NCBI GenBank assembly: GCA_024742755.1
Contig: JANSXW010000055.1
Span: forward strand, 1-37,556
Reading direction: 5' to 3'
DNA: 37,556 nt
DNA from: a bacterium
GTDB taxonomy: Bacteria; Bacteroidota; Bacteroidia; Chitinophagales; Saprospiraceae
The notes below the pieces were generated by a model that saw nothing but the letters and a program-made list of their open reading frames with translations, was not told where the DNA came from and ran no database searches. This document shows positions 16,860 through 24,902 of this stretch, piece after piece (the first letter of the stretch is position 1; the number at the start of each line of letters is the position of its first letter). The position numbers and the translations under genes were made by a program.

Positions 16860-18353
16860 TCACTCCCGCCGCCCCGTGAGCACTTCCAAATCCCGCCTGC
16901 CCAACAGCGCCTGATGCAGATCGGTTTTCATGGTGAGCTGATCACCATCAAAGATAAAGGTGTAAGTTACCCGGGCGGGAGAATGGTAGAGGTATACCCT
17001 GGTTTCGTACGTGTCCGGACCTATCCATGCACCATGAGTGGCCACCTCCGGCTCCAGGTTCTCAGTGTAAGGTAGTGTCTGTGCAGCTTCGCCCTTTCGG
17101 TAAGCGCCCTTCCCTACCCGAAGCGTATCTGTGCCAGCCAAGGTTTCGAAGACCAAAAAAGGAGCTGCTTCCTGCAAGTGAAAGCGGATGGACTCCAAAC
17201 CGGCGTTGTTGCCCTTCATGCGAAAAACGCCATCAGCAATACCCGGCCTGGCATTTTCCCCGCCCGACACCAGGGGAAGTTGTAAGCCGTTGAGGCGCTC
17301 CCGGAGTTCGGCTTCCTTTTCCGGCTGAGGGGACAGCGGCTTGTCTTTCATGCCAGGCAGCAACGTTTCCCAAACGACCTGCAACAGGCGGTGCATATCC
17401 GGTGTGCCGGAAGTAATAGCAATCACTGCGTCCTGTTCCGGCATCACAATACAGTACTGACCGCAGGCACCGTCACCACGATAGGCATCGTGCCGGCATT
17501 GCCAAAATTGGAAACCATAGCCCTGTGCCCAGTCATTATTGGGATCACTGCCGTTGGACACCTGCTTTGAGGTGGCCATTTCCACCCAGTCTTTGGACAA
17601 TAGCTGCTGGCCTTCCCATTTTCCCTTTTGCAAGTAGAATTGCCCGAACTTCGCAATGTCTTCCGTACGTACCTGCAGGCCCCAGCCACCGGTATTGACG
17701 CCATCGGGGCAGGTCTTCCAGTCTGGCTTGGGAATGCCGAGTGGCCGGAACAGGCGGGGCTCCAGATAATCCACCAGCTTTTCGCCAGTAGCCCGCTGCA
17801 GAATGGACGAGAGCATGTAAGTCGCCATGCTGTTGTACCGGAAATGAGTGCCAGGCATAAAGTCCAGCTCAGAGCCCAGAAAGAACTGTGCCCAATCCTC
17901 CGTGGTGGCATCCGGCCAGCGCTCTTCTGCATGGCCGGTATTCATCGTCAGCAGATCGCGGATGCGCAGTTGGTTCCAGTATTTATCTGGCTTGCCAATG
18001 CTTTTGTCCGGAAAAAAAGAAACCACTAAATCGTCCAGCGTCAGCACCCCTTCCTGAACGGCAAAGCCAACAGCAGTAGAGGTAAAGCTTTTGCTGAGGG
18101 AATGCATGATATGGGGCGCCTCCCGTTCGTACGGTGCCCACCAACCTTCAGCTACCGAATAGCCATGCCGGATAAGCATGAAGCTGTGCACCACGTCAAA
18201 CTCCGTTTCTACCCGGTCAATGAAGGACAAGATAGAATCTGAAACCACGCTTTGTGCTTCGGGGGCGCTCTTGGGGAAGTAGGCGGCAGGCTGAGCCGGG
18301 AGGGATAGGCTCCAGGCCAGCAGCAAAAGGGAAAAGGTGTAGCGTTTTGCCAT
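16860..18353 (-). CDS. Secreted serine hydrolase (class C beta-lactamase family)
   Basis: The ATG at 18353 begins a clean signal peptide (MAKRYTFSLLLLAWSLSLPA, then QPA); a TTG one codon earlier is unlikely. The 497-residue protein has the SxxK motif SLSK (S85, K88) and the family tyrosine at Y173 in FRYNSMATYM. It lacks an obvious KTG triad; GDGACGQYC near residue 300 occupies that region. Such proteins act as esterases, D-aminopeptidases or penicillin-binding-protein-like enzymes, so this is not evidence for antibiotic resistance. A C-terminal extension of about 130 residues is beta-rich, as in other Bacteroidota members. It lies 29 bp downstream of the universal stress protein gene. Confidence 0.88.
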   Translation of the reverse strand: MAKRYTFSLLLLAWSLSLPAQPAAYFPKSAPEAQSVVSDSILSFIDRVETEFDVVHSFMLIRHGYSVAEGWWAPYEREAPHIMHSLSKSFTSTAVGFAVQEGVLTLDDLVVSFFPDKSIGKPDKYWNQLRIRDLLTMNTGHAEERWPDATTEDWAQFFLGSELDFMPGTHFRYNSMATYMLSSILQRATGEKLVDYLEPRLFRPLGIPKPDWKTCPDGVNTGGWGLQVRTEDIAKFGQFYLQKGKWEGQQLLSKDWVEMATSKQVSNGSDPNNDWAQGYGFQFWQCRHDAYRGDGACGQYCIVMPEQDAVIAITSGTPDMHRLLQVVWETLLPGMKDKPLSPQPEKEAELRERLNGLQLPLVSGGENARPGIADGVFRMKGNNAGLESIRFHLQEAAPFLVFETLAGTDTLRVGKGAYRKGEAAQTLPYTENLEPEVATHGAWIGPDTYETRVYLYHSPARVTYTFIFDGDQLTMKTDLHQALLGRRDLEVLTGRRE

Positions 18354-18382
18354 CAATTAAAGCTTTTCGGTGAAGTTAGCGC

Positions 18383-19270
18383 TTATCGGACAATGAGCAG
18401 CGGCTGCCCCTCAATACTCTGTGCGAGCCGCTCCGTCACGGAACCGAAGAGGAAGGTTTCAAAAGGGGTGTGCCCTTTGGCGCCCATGACCAGCAGCGAA
18501 TCTTTGTGTTCATTAGCATAGCGGAGAATGTGCGCAGCCTGGTTGTTGCGGCTGTTTTCCTGAAATACATCCACAATATCGTCATCGGCGATGCCCTGCG
18601 CATCCCGGAATTTCCCGGCTGCCAACCGGGCTGACTCCATGAGCAGGCCCAGGTAGCCGCGGTCGGGGGCAGAACGGTTGTAGTACTGTCCCGGTGGCAA
18701 GTCAACGATATGCAGGCTGTGCACGGGTTGCCCCTTCATTGCCCGGCTGAGCGACAGGGCAGCGTGCAGAGCACGGGCAGCATTCTCAGAGAAATCATTG
18801 GGCACGACCAGGTTGGCAATTTCCGTACCCGCGCCATCGGGTACCAGCAATACAGCCGCATGCACATTGCGCGCTACACGCTTGGCGGTAATCCCGCTGC
18901 CTTCACTCAGTCGCTTTTTGCCCATAATCAGCAGGTCTGCCTCTTTGATTTTAGTCCAGTGCAGCAGTTTCTCGTAGGGCTTGCCTTCACGGACTTCAAT
19001 ATCGATATCCAGCCCGGGCGCTTCACCAAAAACCTCTTCCACACGGGCTTTAATAGCCGACTCTACCCGCTCGTCTACCGGAGATTCCGGGGCAAACCGT
19101 TTCTGAAAATCCAGGTCCGGGTGGGCCGGCTCCGTAAAATCGGGCATAATGTGCAGCGCATACAGTTTTTGGATACCCAGCGCCTGATAGTGCCGTGCCA
19201 GGAACTGCAGCAGCTGCAAGTCCATTTCTGACAGGTCAAATGCCACAAGGGCGCGCTTGAATGCTAGCAT
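18383..19270 (-). CDS. Tandem-domain universal stress protein (UspA family)
   Basis: The ATG at 19270 (MLAFKRALVAFDLS) is chosen, giving 295 residues; the longer frame starts at TTG 19357 and its extra N-terminus does not look like UspA. Two UspA domains lie at about 1-145 and 150-295. The second has the complete ATP-binding signature GxxGx9GS (GAKGHTPFETFLFGSV). The first has the degenerate version GKKRLSEGSG and may not bind nucleotide. The protein is cytosolic and probably acts in stress or energy sensing. A weak -7-like TACCTTTA lies upstream on the minus strand. Neighbours are glyA upstream (about 230 bp away) and a serine hydrolase downstream. Confidence 0.9.
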   Translation of the reverse strand: MLAFKRALVAFDLSEMDLQLLQFLARHYQALGIQKLYALHIMPDFTEPAHPDLDFQKRFAPESPVDERVESAIKARVEEVFGEAPGLDIDIEVREGKPYEKLLHWTKIKEADLLIMGKKRLSEGSGITAKRVARNVHAAVLLVPDGAGTEIANLVVPNDFSENAARALHAALSLSRAMKGQPVHSLHIVDLPPGQYYNRSAPDRGYLGLLMESARLAAGKFRDAQGIADDDIVDVFQENSRNNQAAHILRYANEHKDSLLVMGAKGHTPFETFLFGSVTERLAQSIEGQPLLIVR

Positions 19271-19503
19271 GTCGTTGGTTTTAGTTAGGTACTCGGTTCC
19301 TAAAGGTACAGCAGGATACCGCAATTTCATAATAGGCTTCCAGGGCACAGGGCACAATGAAAATTAGCAATCGAGCCATTGACAATGATCATCTGCGAAA
19401 GCCGCTTAACAGAAAGCGCCCGGCGTGGGCAAAGCCAGCCAGGCACTTTCAGGTTTAGAGTCTTAGATATTCCCGGTAGTGTGGGTAAAAGACGGTGTTT
19501 GTT
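19271..19503 (-). other. Intergenic gap between glyA and the universal stress gene
   Basis: About 230 bp with no convincing gene or RNA. The minus strand contains TACCTTTA, one mismatch from the TAnnTTTG -7 box, near 19305, a possible promoter of the universal stress gene. A short GCCC-GGCGT-GGGC hairpin near 19420-19432 has too little stem and no T-run, so I do not call a terminator. Confidence 0.3.
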
Positions 19504-20793
19504 CTAGCGTACGGCAGCATCTGCCGCCTCGTATAAGGAGAATTGCGCCATAAAGGTATTGACTTCCTGCCGGATTTCCGCAATCAGGCTGTCATTTTCC
19601 GGGTTGGTGATGACGGTGTCAATCCATCCCACCACTTTTTCGCAATCGGCTTCCCTGAGGCCACGGGTGGTCACCGCTGCGGTACCTACCCGTATGCCGG
19701 AAGTGACAAATGGCGACTGTGTATCGAAAGGCACCATATTCTTATTGACGGTGATGTCTGCTTCTCCCAGTTTTTGCTCTGCCACCTTACCGGTCACGCC
19801 TTTGGAGCGCAGGTCAATCAGCATAAGGTGGTTATCGGTCCCGCCGGAAATCAGTTTGTAGCCTTTCTCCACAAAGACCCGGGCCATGGCCTGCGCATTC
19901 TTAACGACCTGCTCCGTGTACGTTTTGAAGCCGGGCTGCAGCGCTTCACCGAAAGCCACCGCTTTGGCAGCAATGATGTGCTCCAGCGGGCCGCCCTGCA
20001 TGCCAGGGAAAACCCCACTGTTCAGGATAGCCGACATTTTGATCGGATTGCCCTTTTTCGTTGTACGGCCCCAGGGGTTGTCAAAGTTTTCCCCCATCAT
20101 GATGATGCCACCACGTGGGCCACGCAGGGTCTTGTGGGTGGTGGAAGTCACAATATGGCAATGCGGCATGGGGTTATTGAGCAAGCCAGTCGCAATCAGG
20201 CCAGCCGGGTGGGCAATATCAGCCAGCAGCAAAGCGCCCACTTTATCGGCAATCGCCCGGAAGCGGGCATAGTCCCAGTCGCGGCTGTAGGCAGAAGCCC
20301 CGCAGATAATCAGCTTAGGCTTTACTTCCAGGGCTTTCGCCTCTACCTTATCCATATCGATCAGGCCGGTCTCTTCTTCCACGCCGTAGAAATGCGGGCG
20401 GTACACCTTACCGGAAAAGTTGACGGGAGAGCCGTGGGACAAGTGGCCGCCGTGCGCCAGGTCAAAGCCCAAAATCGCATCACCGGGTTGCAGAATAGCC
20501 AGGAATACGGCAGCATTGGCCTGTGCACCGGAGTGGGGCTGCACGTTGGCGTAGGCTGCTCCGAAGAGTTCCTTCAGCCGGTCGATAGCCAGCTGCTCGA
20601 TCTCATCCACCACCTCGCAACCACCGTAATAGCGCTTGCCGGGATAGCCTTCCGCATATTTGTTGGTCAGCACGCTCCCGGCGGCTTCCATCACCTGCGG
20701 GCTCGTAAAGTTTTCGGAAGCAATCAGCTCAATACCGTGCTGCTGACGGCGCAGCTCTTTTTCTATGAGGTTAAAAACGGTTGTATCTTTCAT
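19504..20793 (-). CDS. glyA: Serine hydroxymethyltransferase
   Basis: This 429-residue PLP enzyme is of usual family length. Diagnostic blocks are [10 protein letters not shown] at 22-31, the YYGGCE region at 55-60, [11 protein letters not shown] at 111-121, and the PLP lysine K221 in [15 protein letters not shown]. It interconverts serine plus tetrahydrofolate with glycine plus 5,10-methylene-tetrahydrofolate in the cytosol, supplying one-carbon units. The ATG start at 20793 is clear. A good TAnnTTTG promoter lies about 55 bp upstream. Its neighbours (esterase upstream, universal stress protein downstream) share the strand but are not functionally linked in an obvious way. Confidence 0.98.
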   Translation of the reverse strand: MKDTTVFNLIEKELRRQQHGIELIASENFTSPQVMEAAGSVLTNKYAEGYPGKRYYGGCEVVDEIEQLAIDRLKELFGAAYANVQPHSGAQANAAVFLAILQPGDAILGFDLAHGGHLSHGSPVNFSGKVYRPHFYGVEEETGLIDMDKVEAKALEVKPKLIICGASAYSRDWDYARFRAIADKVGALLLADIAHPAGLIATGLLNNPMPHCHIVTSTTHKTLRGPRGGIIMMGENFDNPWGRTTKKGNPIKMSAILNSGVFPGMQGGPLEHIIAAKAVAFGEALQPGFKTYTEQVVKNAQAMARVFVEKGYKLISGGTDNHLMLIDLRSKGVTGKVAEQKLGEADITVNKNMVPFDTQSPFVTSGIRVGTAAVTTRGLREADCEKVVGWIDTVITNPENDSLIAEIRQEVNTFMAQFSLYEAADAAVR

Positions 20794-20846
20794 GATCTCG
20801 CTATACGGTTTTGAAAATCAGCGGATGCTGGTTTGGCATTCTGCCG

Positions 20847-20878
20847 CAAAGGTAAGCCCTTTGCCCATAAGAATAAAA
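20847..20878 (-). promoter_or_regulatory. glyA promoter
   Basis: On the minus strand a perfect Bacteroidota -7 box TACCTTTG (20847-20854 in plus coordinates) is preceded by a TTTT element (20875-20878) with 20-nt spacing, close to the TTTG-19-TAnnTTTG consensus. The glyA ATG is about 53 nt downstream. Confidence 0.5.
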
Positions 20879-20926
20879 TAGAAGCCTGTTTTTGACCGGA
20901 TCGTGTTTTTTCCAGGCTTACGATTC

Positions 20927-21844
20927 CTAATCGCGGCAGAAGACCTGTTCGTCCGGAGCATTTTCATCGCCTTTTTGGAAGATCAGGTGGTTTTGAAAGT
21001 GCGCTCCGTTCAGTACCCGATTGATAAAATCAGCTACCCGCTCCTGCTTCTGGTAAAAGTAAGCCCCTGCAAAACCATGCCCGCCCCCGCAAAAGGAATG
21101 CAGTTCGACATCCGCGCCGATATCGCTGTAGCGCTCATAAATGGAGTGAGAGCCAAAGAGCATAAGCCATCCGGTGGCGTCTGTATCACAGAAATGATGC
21201 GCAGCGGTACCGTAGGGCACGAGCGGGTCGACAGTGCCATGAAAAAGCAATGCCGGAATCGCCGTTTTAGGCGTTATCCCATTCATATCCATGATCGCAC
21301 CGGCACCGCCAATCAGCCCGGCGTACTGAAAACGCCTGGGCAAAGGGTCACCGTAAAGCTGCATGACCGAACGGTCCCAGAAGGCGGCATGCAGGACCGT
21401 CTCTGCCCCTGCACTGCTCCCGGCAATAAAAACTTTGGACGGATCGATTCCGTACTTGTCTGCCTGTGCGGTCAAAAAAGCAGTGGCTTGCCAAAGCTGA
21501 TTGGCCGCCAGGCGTATGGCCTGAATCTTTTCCGAAAGGATGCCATCACAGCTGAAGCTTTTGTCTTTCATGTAGAGCGTGTAGGTGAGGGTTGCCGCTG
21601 CAATGCCCTTTTCCGAAAGGTAGGCACACAACTTATGCCCGCCAGTCCGTTCTCCGCCAGAAAAACCGCCGCCGTGCACATAAATCAGCAATGGCTTTAA
21701 GGCAGGTGTAGGGGTTTCCGGCAGGAACAGATCAAGCTCCAGCGAAAAAGAATCCGTCTCAAAATAGGTAAGCGTAGCGTAACGCTGCTGAGCCTGTACC
21801 AACACCACCAGGCAAGTCAGAAGTAAAGTAAGTTGATGTCTCAT
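20927..21844 (-). CDS. Secreted alpha/beta-hydrolase esterase
   Basis: The 305-residue protein has a signal peptide (MRHQLTLLLTCLVVLVQAQ) and a complete alpha/beta-hydrolase set: oxyanion HGGGF at 57-61, nucleophile S144 in GSSAG, aspartate in FHGTVDPLVPYG and histidine in GGGHGF. This combination matches hormone-sensitive-lipase/BD-FAE-type carboxylesterases acting on short acyl or carbohydrate esters. The native substrate is not assignable. It is periplasmic or secreted; no T9SS domain is present. It is the first gene of the minus-strand block and is divergent from the phosphoesterase gene across 289 bp. Confidence 0.88.
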   Translation of the reverse strand: MRHQLTLLLTCLVVLVQAQQRYATLTYFETDSFSLELDLFLPETPTPALKPLLIYVHGGGFSGGERTGGHKLCAYLSEKGIAAATLTYTLYMKDKSFSCDGILSEKIQAIRLAANQLWQATAFLTAQADKYGIDPSKVFIAGSSAGAETVLHAAFWDRSVMQLYGDPLPRRFQYAGLIGGAGAIMDMNGITPKTAIPALLFHGTVDPLVPYGTAAHHFCDTDATGWLMLFGSHSIYERYSDIGADVELHSFCGGGHGFAGAYFYQKQERVADFINRVLNGAHFQNHLIFQKGDENAPDEQVFCRD

Positions 21845-22133
21845 GACTGAATTTTAAATTACGATCCTGAAATGTAAGCCTTTAGTACCACCTCTGCGAA
21901 TGAATTCCGGTATGGTTTACTCGCTGAATGGGTGGCAAGAGGGGCAGTAAAACCAACTTTTCGTGCACTAGCTGGCTTTTTTCGTCGTCTCTCATCATTT
22001 TTTGCAACTGAAAACCGTTACAGCAGTATAAACAATAACGGTGCTGGCCGGATTTATTTCCGGGATTAGCCCAATGCCTATACCTTTGGCATATCGTATA
22101 CCGTTATAGAGCGACTGAAAAAATCAACCATAG
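21845..22133. promoter_or_regulatory. Divergent regulatory region between esterase and phosphoesterase genes
   Basis: This 289-bp gap holds no ORF. It contains three copies of the 7-mer ACCGTTA (22014-22020 and 22100-22106 on the plus strand; reverse complement TAACGGT at 22036-22042) and a plus-strand promoter candidate (separate entry). ATGCC and GGCAT flank the -7 element as a short inverted repeat (about 22075-22091). Confidence 0.45.
22057..22088 (+). promoter_or_regulatory. Promoter candidate of the phosphoesterase gene
   Basis: A perfect TAnnTTTG box, TACCTTTG at 22081-22088, has a TTTC element (22057-22060) 20 nt upstream, close to the -33 TTTG consensus. The ATG lies about 45 nt downstream, leaving a short leader that includes one ACCGTTA copy. 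Confidence 0.5.
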
Positions 22134-23801
22134 ATGCGTGTAACCCATCATCTCCCTTACTTATTGCTACTGACTTTGGTATTGTCAACGGCTACCGAAC
22201 TGATGGGGCTGACCGCCCGCTACCGTTGTATGTGGCGAGACGACCCGGCCACTACGATGGTTATTGGCTGGGATCAGGTTTCCGGCTCCAATCCGGTCCT
22301 GCATTTTGATGAAATCGACTACGGCGGGCAAGCCAATGCCTACCGTTACCGGAAAGCCCCGGACCGCTTCATCAGGGCAAAGGGCATGCAGAACCAATTT
22401 GTACGCCTGACCGGGCTGAAGCCCAATACGGTGTACTACTTCGTCATTCAGGACAGTGAAGGGATGAGCAAGCGCATGTCATTCAAGACCACGCCCGACA
22501 GCCCGAATCAGCCCTTGTCCATCATCGCCGGAGGAGATTCCCGGAATAACCGGCAGGCGAGGGTGACGGCCAACCGCCTCGTCAGCAAACTGCGCCCTCA
22601 CTTCGTTATTTTCAATGGGGACATGACCGGCGGGGACACCAACGAAAACTGGCGGGACTGGTTTGACGACTGGCAGGAAACCATCGGTAGTGATGGCCGG
22701 TTATTCCCAATCGTGGCCTCCCGGGGCAATCACGAGCGGGAAAACGCATCGATTACTGAGCTGTTCGACGTTCCCAGTATTGATGTGTACTATGCGCTTA
22801 CCTTCGGTGGAGACCTGTTCCGCCTCTACACCCTCAACTCCATGATCGCACCTGCCGGCAGTCAGGCCATCTGGCTGGAAGGAGATTTGGATGCCAATCA
22901 GCATGTAACCTGGAAAATGGCACAGTACCACCATGGTATGCGGCCCCACACGAGGGGGAAGCCCGAAAAAGATGAGCTCTACAACAACTGGGCCCGGCTG
23001 TTCTACAGCTACGAAGTGGACCTGGTCCTGGAGTCTGATGCCCACGTGGTCAAAACTACTTACCCTCTGCGGCCGTTCCGTGGGGCGGGCAGCGATCAGG
23101 GCTTCATCAGGGACGACGAGCGTGGAACCGTATACATTGGGGAAGGGTGCTGGGGCGCGCCGCTAAGGAATGCCGATGATGCCAAGGAATGGACCCGGGC
23201 GCATGGCAGCTTCAATCAATTTAAGTGGCTATTCGTTATGCCGGACCGGATGGAGGTCCGGACGGTTATGACGGACAAATCTGTAGGCGTGGCAGAAGTC
23301 AGCCACAACAACTTGTTCGAAATCCCCCTCGGATTAATTCTCTGGACGCCACCCACAGGGGATGTGATTTACATTCAAAATGACAAGGTGGCCCAAACCT
23401 CCCGCCCACCAGTGCGGGACGCCGTACGCGAACGCATTGAGGACCGCCGGGAAGAGCAGCTGGCAGACAACAATCCTGCACCGCCCGAAACCGTTGCGCC
23501 GCCGCCGCCTGCCCAAACAGAACCTTCTGACCCCAATGACTGGTCGCCTTACACCAAGGTGATGCCCGATGCGCAAAACTTTGTTACTGTAAAGTTTACC
23601 ATGCCCCGGCCGGGCCCGGTCGCTGCACAGCTTATTGACCGGGACTATGCTATTCAGGACCGCTTCAATATACCGGCTGAAAAGCCAGGAGAACGCGTCA
23701 AGAAATTCCCCATCAACCCAGCACTGCCCAAAGGGGAGTATTTGCTCATCATTCGTAGTGGCAAGGAGGTACTCCGGAAATATCAGGTGGTCAAACGATG
23801 A
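22134..23801 (+). CDS. Secreted purple-acid-phosphatase-like metallophosphoesterase with T9SS-like tail
   Basis: The 555-residue protein starts with a signal peptide (MRVTHHLPYLLLLTLVLSTATE). Residues about 30-125 form a fibronectin-III-like purple-acid-phosphatase N-domain ending VRLTGLKPNTVYYFVIQD. The metallophosphoesterase domain (about 128-400) has GGDSR (D135), FNGDMTGGD, SRGNHE, QYHHGM and ESDAHVVKTT, matching the five metal-ligand blocks of the family. A proline-rich linker (PAPPETVAPPPPAQ, about 440-460) leads to a C-terminal beta-domain resembling a T9SS type A sorting domain (FVTVKFTMPRPGPVAAQLID, GEYLLIIRSGKEVLRKYQVV). It probably hydrolyses phosphate esters at or near the surface; substrate unknown. 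The polyprenyl synthase follows 33 bp downstream. Confidence 0.88.
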   Translation: MRVTHHLPYLLLLTLVLSTATELMGLTARYRCMWRDDPATTMVIGWDQVSGSNPVLHFDEIDYGGQANAYRYRKAPDRFIRAKGMQNQFVRLTGLKPNTVYYFVIQDSEGMSKRMSFKTTPDSPNQPLSIIAGGDSRNNRQARVTANRLVSKLRPHFVIFNGDMTGGDTNENWRDWFDDWQETIGSDGRLFPIVASRGNHERENASITELFDVPSIDVYYALTFGGDLFRLYTLNSMIAPAGSQAIWLEGDLDANQHVTWKMAQYHHGMRPHTRGKPEKDELYNNWARLFYSYEVDLVLESDAHVVKTTYPLRPFRGAGSDQGFIRDDERGTVYIGEGCWGAPLRNADDAKEWTRAHGSFNQFKWLFVMPDRMEVRTVMTDKSVGVAEVSHNNLFEIPLGLILWTPPTGDVIYIQNDKVAQTSRPPVRDAVRERIEDRREEQLADNNPAPPETVAPPPPAQTEPSDPNDWSPYTKVMPDAQNFVTVKFTMPRPGPVAAQLIDRDYAIQDRFNIPAEKPGERVKKFPINPALPKGEYLLIIRSGKEVLRKYQVVKR

Positions 23802-23808
23802 AGTTTTG

Positions 23809-23816
23809 TAGTTTTG
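23809..23816 (+). promoter_or_regulatory. Possible -7 box before the polyprenyl synthase
   Basis: TAGTTTTG is a perfect match to TAnnTTTG, 18 nt before the chosen ATG. No -33 element is evident at 19 nt upstream, so it could be a weak internal promoter in an otherwise co-transcribed pair. Confidence 0.35.
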
Positions 23817-23834
23817 GGCAGTAAAACCAAGTCC

Positions 23835-24809
23835 ATGGCCACATCCTTAGAAGCGATAAAAAAACCGATTGAAGAAGAGCTGAACCACTTTGAAGTGCGC
23901 TTCCGGGAAGCTATGCGCAGCCCGGTTTCCCTCCTCGACAAGATCACCTACTACATCGTTCGCCGAAAGGGGAAGCAGGTCAGGCCTATGTTTGTCTTTC
24001 TTTCTGCCAAAGTTTGCGGCACCGTGGGCGACTCCACCTACCACGCAGCGTCTCTCGTAGAACTGCTGCATACCGCCACGCTGGTTCACGATGATGTGGT
24101 GGACGACTCCTTTGAACGCCGGGGTTTCTTTTCCGTCAATGCGCTTTGGAAAAACAAAATCGCCGTGCTCGTTGGCGACTATTTTCTTTCGCAGGGGCTC
24201 TTGCTTGCCCTGAAGAACAAAGAATACCGCCTGCTGGAAATCGTCTCCAACGCTGTCAAAGCTATGAGCGAGGGGGAGCTGCTACAGATTGAGAAAGCCC
24301 GCCGGTTGGATATCAAAGAGGAAATCTACTACGATATCATCCGCCAAAAAACGGCTTCCCTGATTGCTGCCGCCTGTAGCGCCGGGGCGTCCTCCACCGT
24401 ACAGGATGACGAACAAATTGAAAAAATGCGCCTCTTCGGAGAGAAGATCGGCATTGCGTTCCAAATCCGTGACGACCTTTTCGACTACGGCACAGATGAT
24501 GTGGGCAAACCACTGGGCATAGACATCAAGGAGAAAAAAATGACCCTGCCCCTGATTTATGCCCTGGACCAGGCGCCCAAAAAGGACCGTAAGCACATCA
24601 TCAGCACCATAAAGCGGTACAGCGACCAACCGGAAAAGGTGAAGGAGGTCGTCGACTTTGTACGCCAAAGTGGTGGCCTCGATTACGCAAAAGAAGCCAT
24701 GCTTCGCTATCGCTCAGAAGCGTTTGAGCTGCTGCGGACCTTCCCGGAGACGCCTTCCCGGCAGTCGCTGGAAGACCTGGTGACTTTCGTTACAGAGCGG
24801 AAGCGATAA
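23835..24809 (+). CDS. Long-chain polyprenyl diphosphate synthase (IspB-like)
   Basis: The ATG at 23835 gives 324 residues; the longer reading frame starts at TTG 23814. The first aspartate-rich motif is DDVVD at 86-90 in the block LHTATLVHDDVVDDSFERRG and the second is IRDDLFDYG at about 220. The ELLHTATLVHDDVVD context resembles octaprenyl/solanesyl synthases that make the side chain of menaquinone, rather than short-chain geranylgeranyl synthases. It may therefore not feed the crt genes 7 kb away, although chain length cannot be fixed from motifs alone. It is the last gene of a plus-strand pair and faces the convergent FG-GAP gene. Confidence 0.9.
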   Translation: MATSLEAIKKPIEEELNHFEVRFREAMRSPVSLLDKITYYIVRRKGKQVRPMFVFLSAKVCGTVGDSTYHAASLVELLHTATLVHDDVVDDSFERRGFFSVNALWKNKIAVLVGDYFLSQGLLLALKNKEYRLLEIVSNAVKAMSEGELLQIEKARRLDIKEEIYYDIIRQKTASLIAAACSAGASSTVQDDEQIEKMRLFGEKIGIAFQIRDDLFDYGTDDVGKPLGIDIKEKKMTLPLIYALDQAPKKDRKHIISTIKRYSDQPEKVKEVVDFVRQSGGLDYAKEAMLRYRSEAFELLRTFPETPSRQSLEDLVTFVTERKR

Positions 24810-24811
24810 AA

Positions 24812-24875
24812 AAAAGCCCACGCCGAAGCGCAGGCTCGAAACCACTCTCTTGCCGGGCTTTCCGAAGAAAGCCTG
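24812..24875. terminator. Possible bidirectional terminator between convergent genes
   Basis: AAAGCCC (24813-24819) pairs with GGGCTTT (24855-24861), and CAGGCT (24831-24836) with AGCCTG (24870-24875). The loops are long and no single compact stem with a T-run is present, so this is a weak call for the convergent gap. Confidence 0.25.
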
Positions 24876-24902
24876 ACACTATGAAAACTGTTACGTCTTT
24901 AA

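Noticed and set aside
16860..18353. Reading the serine hydrolase as a beta-lactamase resistance gene
   Set aside because: Only SxxK and a tyrosine are clear, KTG is not, and the length and extension match Bacteroidota esterase/peptidase-like members.
19543..20814. Long ORF (423 codons) opposite glyA
   Set aside because: Antisense shadow of a highly conserved enzyme.
21942..23830. 15-bp direct repeat GGGCAGTAAAACCAA at 21942-21956 and 23816-23830
   Set aside because: One pair of identical 15-mers is expected by chance in a window of this size (roughly 0.6 expected), and the contexts do not otherwise match.
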